Origin: Propionibacteriaceae bacterium
GTDB lineage: Bacteria; Actinomycetota; Actinomycetes; Propionibacteriales; Propionibacteriaceae
NCBI GenBank assembly: GCA_009781325.1
Contig: WQYJ01000079.1
Span: forward strand, 1-8,685
Direction of reading: 5' to 3'
Length of the DNA stretch: 8,685 bases
Below are positions 5,984 to 8,685 of the stretch, piece after piece. Each line of letters starts with the position of its first letter. The first letter of the stretch is position 1. The notes beneath the pieces were generated by a model. That model had not been told where the DNA came from, searched no databases, and was given only the letters and a program-made list of their open reading frames with translations. A program made the position numbers and the translations under genes.

Positions 5984-6745
5984 CTAGGAAGTGGTGTTGG
6001 GTCTTTCGCCGTTGCGGATGCCAAGCCACTGAAGAAGGATGGCGGCGCCTGGGAGGGCGAGGCAGGCGACGGGGACCCACAGGTCCAGAGTTACTGCGAA
6101 GTTGTAGCTCAAGCTATACATGAACATCTGGATGAAAAAGACCACTCCGAGTATTCCTAGGATGATGGAACACGTTGCTTGGAGCTGTTTGACCCTAAAT
6201 CTCACGCGGGTTGCCAGGAGGAAGGGAGCAGCGATGAGTACGATGAGAGGCAGCCAGACATTCACCGTAGCGACGATGGCACTGACCACCATAACGATGA
6301 GTAGGGGAGGGTACGCCGCCTGGATGCAGTCCCGAGGAGAAACCGGATAGATCGGTTTAGCCGGAACCATAGAAGCATCAGGAGGAGCCCAAGAAGCTGC
6401 AGTAGGAGTCGCTGGAATGATCCGGAAAGGCTCGTAGGGAACGCGCCCCGATGAGCCAGCAGGCGCATTCACCGCAACCGTACTTGTAGCATCCCCAGAG
6501 GTCATCAGTGATGCCACCGTGGAAAACGCCTGGTGAGGATCCCGTGCATCTTTGATGATCGGAACAATCGCTTCCAAAGGTTTTCCCTGGCCCGTAGGCT
6601 GGAATCCATCAGGTGGCATAGGTGGGGCTGGAGGCAGAGCAGGAGGCACTGGAGCAGGTGCAAGGCTCAGCGCCTCGGCCGGCTCAGCAAAGCCCGCAGG
6701 ACGTGCTGCCGGAGCGTACCTTGGTCCGTCTTTCCATGTGGCCAT
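5984..6745 (-). CDS. Proline-rich membrane protein of unknown function
   Basis: From the ATG at 6745 the protein has 253 aa. Residues 1-50 begin MATWKDGPRYAP and continue as an Ala/Pro-rich stretch (APAPVPPALPPAPPMPPDG, 29-47). Residues 58-135 are soluble and low in complexity, with the block KDARDPHQAFSTVASLMTSG (65-84). Four hydrophobic segments follow at about 147-163, 165-180, 193-214 and 220-243, with a basic loop RVRFRVKQ (180-187) between the second and third. The layout suggests a long cytoplasmic N-terminal arm on a small four-helix membrane domain. No enzymatic motif is visible. The same frame is open further upstream to 6952, but that part is not actinobacterial-protein-like and would overlap the cold-shock gene. 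A TACAAT box 7 nt before the ATG favours this start. The gene is divergent from the cold-shock gene and convergent with the CutC-like gene. Confidence 0.8.
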   Translation of the reverse strand: MATWKDGPRYAPAARPAGFAEPAEALSLAPAPVPPALPPAPPMPPDGFQPTGQGKPLEAIVPIIKDARDPHQAFSTVASLMTSGDATSTVAVNAPAGSSGRVPYEPFRIIPATPTAASWAPPDASMVPAKPIYPVSPRDCIQAAYPPLLIVMVVSAIVATVNVWLPLIVLIAAPFLLATRVRFRVKQLQATCSIILGILGVVFFIQMFMYSLSYNFAVTLDLWVPVACLALPGAAILLQWLGIRNGERPNTTS

Positions 6746-6752
6746 ACCTTGT

Positions 6753-6758
6753 ATTGTA
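6753..6758 (-). promoter_or_regulatory. Candidate -10 box for the membrane-protein gene (leaderless)
   Basis: On the minus strand TACAAT (5/6 match to consensus) stands 7 nt before the ATG at 6745. This places the transcription start at the start codon. No -35 hexamer is recognisable at the usual distance. Confidence 0.55.
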
Positions 6759-6832
6759 TCGTGCGTTGAGAGGTGATAGTTTTCGGGGATGGTGTATGAG
6801 GTGAACAAGAGATAGGCTAGGTGTGTCGCGAA

Positions 6833-6862
6833 GCTCCCACGCAACGGTGCTTTGTGGGAAGC
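6833..6862 (+). promoter_or_regulatory. Hairpin upstream of the cold-shock gene
   Basis: GC-TCCCAC (6833-6840) pairs with GTGGGA-A-GC (6854-6862), giving 8 bp with one bulged A and a 13-nt loop. It lies about 75 nt before the ATG of the cold-shock gene. If transcription starts upstream, for example near the TAGGCT box at 6813-6818, it would be part of a structured 5' leader. The promoter itself is not certain. Confidence 0.3.
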
Positions 6863-6938
6863 AGAGGTACTCGACAGAATGCACAAGGACTTACCCGTGA
6901 AGGTAGTCTTATTCAAGGTAAGGAAGTGAGGTGGGCTC

Positions 6939-7322
6939 ATGCCAACAGGCAAGGTACGTTTTTATGACACCGAAAAGGGATTCGGTTTCATCGTCAAAGA
7001 CGATGGCGGTGATGTCTATGTTCGTGCCTCGGTTCTGCCCGCTGGGGTGGCGACACTCAAGCCTGGTCAGCGCGTTGAGTTCGGTGTAGCTGACGGACGC
7101 AAAGGAGAGCAAGCTCTCTCCTTGACTCTCCTCGAAGTCCCGGAGTCACTCTCCAAGGCGCAGAGGAAGTCCACTGAACAACTGACGATCATTACCGAAG
7201 ACCTCATCAAGCTGCTCGATTCTATTGGCAACGGCTATCGTCGAGGCCGCTATCCCGACCCGAGGCTGGCGGAAAAACTCGCCCATATGCTTCGAGGGTT
7301 TGCCTCCGAACTAGAATTGTGA
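6939..7322 (+). CDS. Long actinobacterial cold-shock-domain protein
   Basis: The 127-aa protein carries an N-terminal cold-shock domain (about 1-66): GKVRFYDTEKGFGFI with RNP1 KGFGFI (13-18) and RNP2-like VYVRAS (26-31), then LPAGVATLKPGQRVEFGV (33-50). Such OB-fold domains bind single-stranded RNA or DNA and act as RNA chaperones in the cytoplasm. Unlike the roughly 67-aa CspA type, it has a C-terminal extension (68-127) ending in a helical YRRGRYPDPRLAEKLAHML stretch (100-118), typical of the actinobacterial long CspB-like proteins. A GAGG ribosome site (6928-6931) is 7 nt before the ATG. Its stop overlaps the start of the DUF3027 gene by 4 nt, so the two are co-translated. Homology is clear; the specific targets are unknown. 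Confidence 0.93.
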   Translation: MPTGKVRFYDTEKGFGFIVKDDGGDVYVRASVLPAGVATLKPGQRVEFGVADGRKGEQALSLTLLEVPESLSKAQRKSTEQLTIITEDLIKLLDSIGNGYRRGRYPDPRLAEKLAHMLRGFASELEL

Positions 7323-8092
7323 CCATGGCTCACAAGATTGACACGGTGGCAGGCGCTGCCATTGACTTAGCCCGCGAGGCGGCCTTGGCTGAGGCTGGCC
7401 CCAATCAGGTTGGTGATCATCTTGGTGTTCTCGCCGAAGGCGAGCGTGAAGTTACCCACATCTTTGCCTGTCTGCACCCTGGTTATCTGGGATGGCATTG
7501 GGCAGTCACTGTTGTCCGAGTGCCTAGGGCGCGTACCGCCACCATCAACGATGTCGTACTGCTGCCAGGTAAAGATGCACTGCTGGCACCGAAATGGATT
7601 CCCTGGTCAGAGAGGATCGAGCCAGGCGATGTCGGGCCTGGCATGCTCATGGCAACCCCGCCGGAGGATCCGCGGCTCGAACCTGGTTATTCAGCGGGAG
7701 CTGACCCGAAGACACCGGAAGAGGCAGTCGAAATCAGAGCGGTCGTACGAGAACTCGGGCTTGGGCGGTCTCGGATCTTGAGTAAAGAGGGCCGCGACCT
7801 CGCCTGTGAGAGATGGCTGAGCGCCCATGGTCCCGACACAGCCGAGGCGAAGCATGCCCCGGCTCCATGCTCAACCTGCGGGTATCTCATTCGTCTGCGC
7901 GGTGAACTTGGGGCAGCATTTGGGGTCTGTGCCAATGCCTACGCTGGTTGCGACGGCCAGGTTGTCAGCATTGAGTACGGCTGCGGAGCCCATTCCGATG
8001 TTGTTGAAGATAAGCGTGGGGTCGATCTTCCGCCGCTGCTCTGGGATGATTCGGTCGATATGGTCAATACCGCTGTTTCAGTCTTCGACTGA
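7319..8092 (+). CDS. DUF3027 family protein
   Basis: The 257-aa protein matches the actinobacterial DUF3027 family by its core HIFACLHPGYLGWHWAVTV (47-65), VVLLPGKDALLAPKWIPWSERI (79-100) and EDPRLEPGY (116-124). The C-terminal part holds a zinc-ribbon-like set: CSTC (184-187), CANAYAGC (204-211) and GCG (222). Metal binding is inferred from these cysteines. No function is established for the family. The GTG start at 7319 overlaps the cold-shock stop as GTGA, which suggests translational coupling; an ATG at 7325 is the alternative. Its position behind a cold-shock gene is conserved in actinobacteria and suggests a link with RNA metabolism, though this is inference. The 3' end overlaps the convergent DUF2530 gene by 15 bp. 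Confidence 0.88.
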   Translation: MTMAHKIDTVAGAAIDLAREAALAEAGPNQVGDHLGVLAEGEREVTHIFACLHPGYLGWHWAVTVVRVPRARTATINDVVLLPGKDALLAPKWIPWSERIEPGDVGPGMLMATPPEDPRLEPGYSAGADPKTPEEAVEIRAVVRELGLGRSRILSKEGRDLACERWLSAHGPDTAEAKHAPAPCSTCGYLIRLRGELGAAFGVCANAYAGCDGQVVSIEYGCGAHSDVVEDKRGVDLPPLLWDDSVDMVNTAVSVFD

Positions 8093-8383
8093 GTGACTTG
8101 TTCGCAATTCTTTTAGCGATTCCTCTAAAGCCGTTTGGATTCTCTCGTTGCGTATTCTGCGGTAGCGATGTAGGGCTGTGAACGGAATTAAGATCAATCC
8201 AATGGCTGTGCCAGTGGCAACAACATAAAGCCATATCCCGCCCAGGTCGCCCCAAATCCAGATCACTGTGGCAGCACCGAAGAGAGTCGTACCAATGATT
8301 GATGCAGTGAATGCCGAAGCATCCAGTGGTACAACAGGTGCTTGCTGGAGCAGTGGACGCTGGTCAGGGGAGATCTCGCTCAC
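8078..8383 (-). CDS. DUF2530 family small membrane protein
   Basis: The 101-aa protein has PVVPLDAS (16-23), then two hydrophobic segments (about 24-45 and 49-70), then a charged coil-like tail (72-101, RYRRIRNERIQTALEESLKELR). The two-helix layout and the PLD start to the first segment fit the actinobacterial DUF2530 family, usually found beside DUF3027 and an NCS2 permease. Function is unknown. The start is GTG at 8383. GGAAGG abuts it with no spacer, but TACTCT stands 6 nt upstream, so the transcript may be leaderless. It is convergent with and overlaps the end of the DUF3027 gene, and is divergent from the permease gene. Confidence 0.75.
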   Translation of the reverse strand: MSEISPDQRPLLQQAPVVPLDASAFTASIIGTTLFGAATVIWIWGDLGGIWLYVVATGTAIGLILIPFTALHRYRRIRNERIQTALEESLKELRTSHSVED

Positions 8384-8389
8384 CCTTCC

Positions 8390-8395
8390 AGAGTA
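8390..8395 (-). promoter_or_regulatory. Candidate -10 box of the DUF2530 gene (leaderless)
   Basis: On the minus strand TACTCT fits TANNNT and lies 6 nt before the GTG at 8383. A GGAAGG directly touching the GTG has no usable spacing for a ribosome site. No -35 was recognised. Confidence 0.4.
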
Positions 8396-8550
8396 CAGGG
8401 AATCTTCTTAGGAATCATCTGCTGACTCGGGAGAACCCTTCGGCAGGCATCTTGATTTCTTTCGCATCGGTCTGCTTGTCGGCTCACGCACGTAGCGCCG
8501 CTTTTTACGACAATGATCTGCGGATTCAGGGGTATCTAGATGTCATTCAG

Positions 8551-8567
8551 GTGAACTAGAGTGAACT
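8551..8567 (+). repeat. 10-bp-period direct repeat with embedded -10 box
   Basis: GTGAACT occurs at 8551-8557 and 8561-8567, one helical turn apart. The TANNNT box TAGAGT (8557-8562) lies between and across them, 6 nt before the ATG at 8569, so the permease transcript may be leaderless. A factor binding tandem sites here would cover the promoter. The rest of the gap from 8396 shows no gene; only a loose TTGTCG/CGACAA dyad (8476-8481 and 8508-8513) is seen. Confidence 0.4.
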
Positions 8568-8568
8568 C

Positions 8569-8685
8569 ATGGTGCAAAAATCTCCTCGAATGGCGTCATC
8601 AGCGCCGCCATCAGCATCGGTCGGTCCGCCAGTTCTCAATCGCTTCTTCTTCATCTCTGCTCGTGGCTCGAGTCTGACCAGAGAA
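8569..8685 (+). CDS. NCS2-family nucleobase permease, N-terminal fragment
   Basis: The frame is open from the ATG at 8569 to the window edge (39 codons). After a polar start (MVQKSPRMASSAPPSAS) comes VLNRFFFISARGSSLTRE (22-39). This matches the conserved N-terminal motif of AzgA-type NCS2 permeases (L-D-R-F-F-x-I-S-x-R-G-S-T-x-x-x-E), which bring adenine, guanine or hypoxanthine into the cell by proton symport. The membrane segments would begin just past the edge. The neighbourhood (cold-shock, DUF3027, DUF2530, then an NCS2 permease) is common in actinobacteria and supports the call. The exact substrate cannot be given from this part. Confidence 0.78.
   Translation, partial: MVQKSPRMASSAPPSASVGPPVLNRFFFISARGSSLTRE

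Noticed and set aside
5837..6160. Open frame crossing the palindromic element
   Set aside because: It runs through the inverted repeats and antisense to the membrane-protein gene; there is no ribosome site and no domain.
6746..6952. 69-codon N-terminal extension of the membrane-protein frame
   Set aside because: It would overlap the cold-shock gene start and contains no family-like sequence; the MATWKDGP start has a -10 box right before it.
8311..8559. 82-codon plus-strand frame antisense to the DUF2530 start
   Set aside because: No family similarity, no ribosome site, and it overlaps a better-supported gene and its promoter.

Overview
The window reads as a chromosomal segment of a mid-GC actinomycete (Actinomycetota). 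The evidence is a GroEL of actinobacterial type, an actinobacterial NarK, and the conserved block of long cold-shock protein, DUF3027, DUF2530 and NCS2 permease. A Propionibacteriales-like host is plausible, but that is inference only.

Layout. (1) 1-1795: a heat-shock unit. A near-perfect CIRCE operator and a leader hairpin precede a stand-alone groL, which ends in a strong intrinsic terminator; no groES lies between CIRCE and groL. (2) 1856-5042: a nitrate/molybdenum-flavoured cluster. It holds a ModA-like lipoprotein whose oxyanion-ligand positions look substituted, a SufR/ArsR-like winged-helix regulator with three C-terminal cysteines, and, convergent to it, a NarK nitrate/nitrite transporter. 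A 17-bp dyad sits next to the -10 box of the regulator and is a likely operator. (3) 5146-5793: a divergent CutC-family protein, transcribed away from narK. (4) 5789-5958: between cutC and the next, convergent gene lies a 154-bp, almost fully palindromic element. It has 14-bp terminal inverted repeats and is flanked by a perfect 8-bp direct repeat that contains the cutC stop codon. This is the signature of a MITE-like non-autonomous transposable element and is the most notable discovery here. (5) 5984-6745 (minus): a proline-rich membrane protein of unknown function, probably leaderless. (6) 6939-8685: cold-shock-domain protein and DUF3027 protein (overlapping, translationally coupled), a convergent DUF2530 membrane protein, and the first 39 codons of an NCS2 nucleobase permease running off the right edge.

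How the genes may work together. The regulator, the ModA-like protein and NarK suggest control of nitrate uptake for a molybdenum-dependent nitrate reductase that is not in the window. The csp-DUF3027-DUF2530 block is conserved in actinobacteria, but the roles of both DUF proteins are unknown. Four genes (5146, 6745, 8383, 8569) have a TANNNT box 6-7 nt before the start codon and mostly lack a Shine-Dalgarno sequence, pointing to leaderless transcripts.
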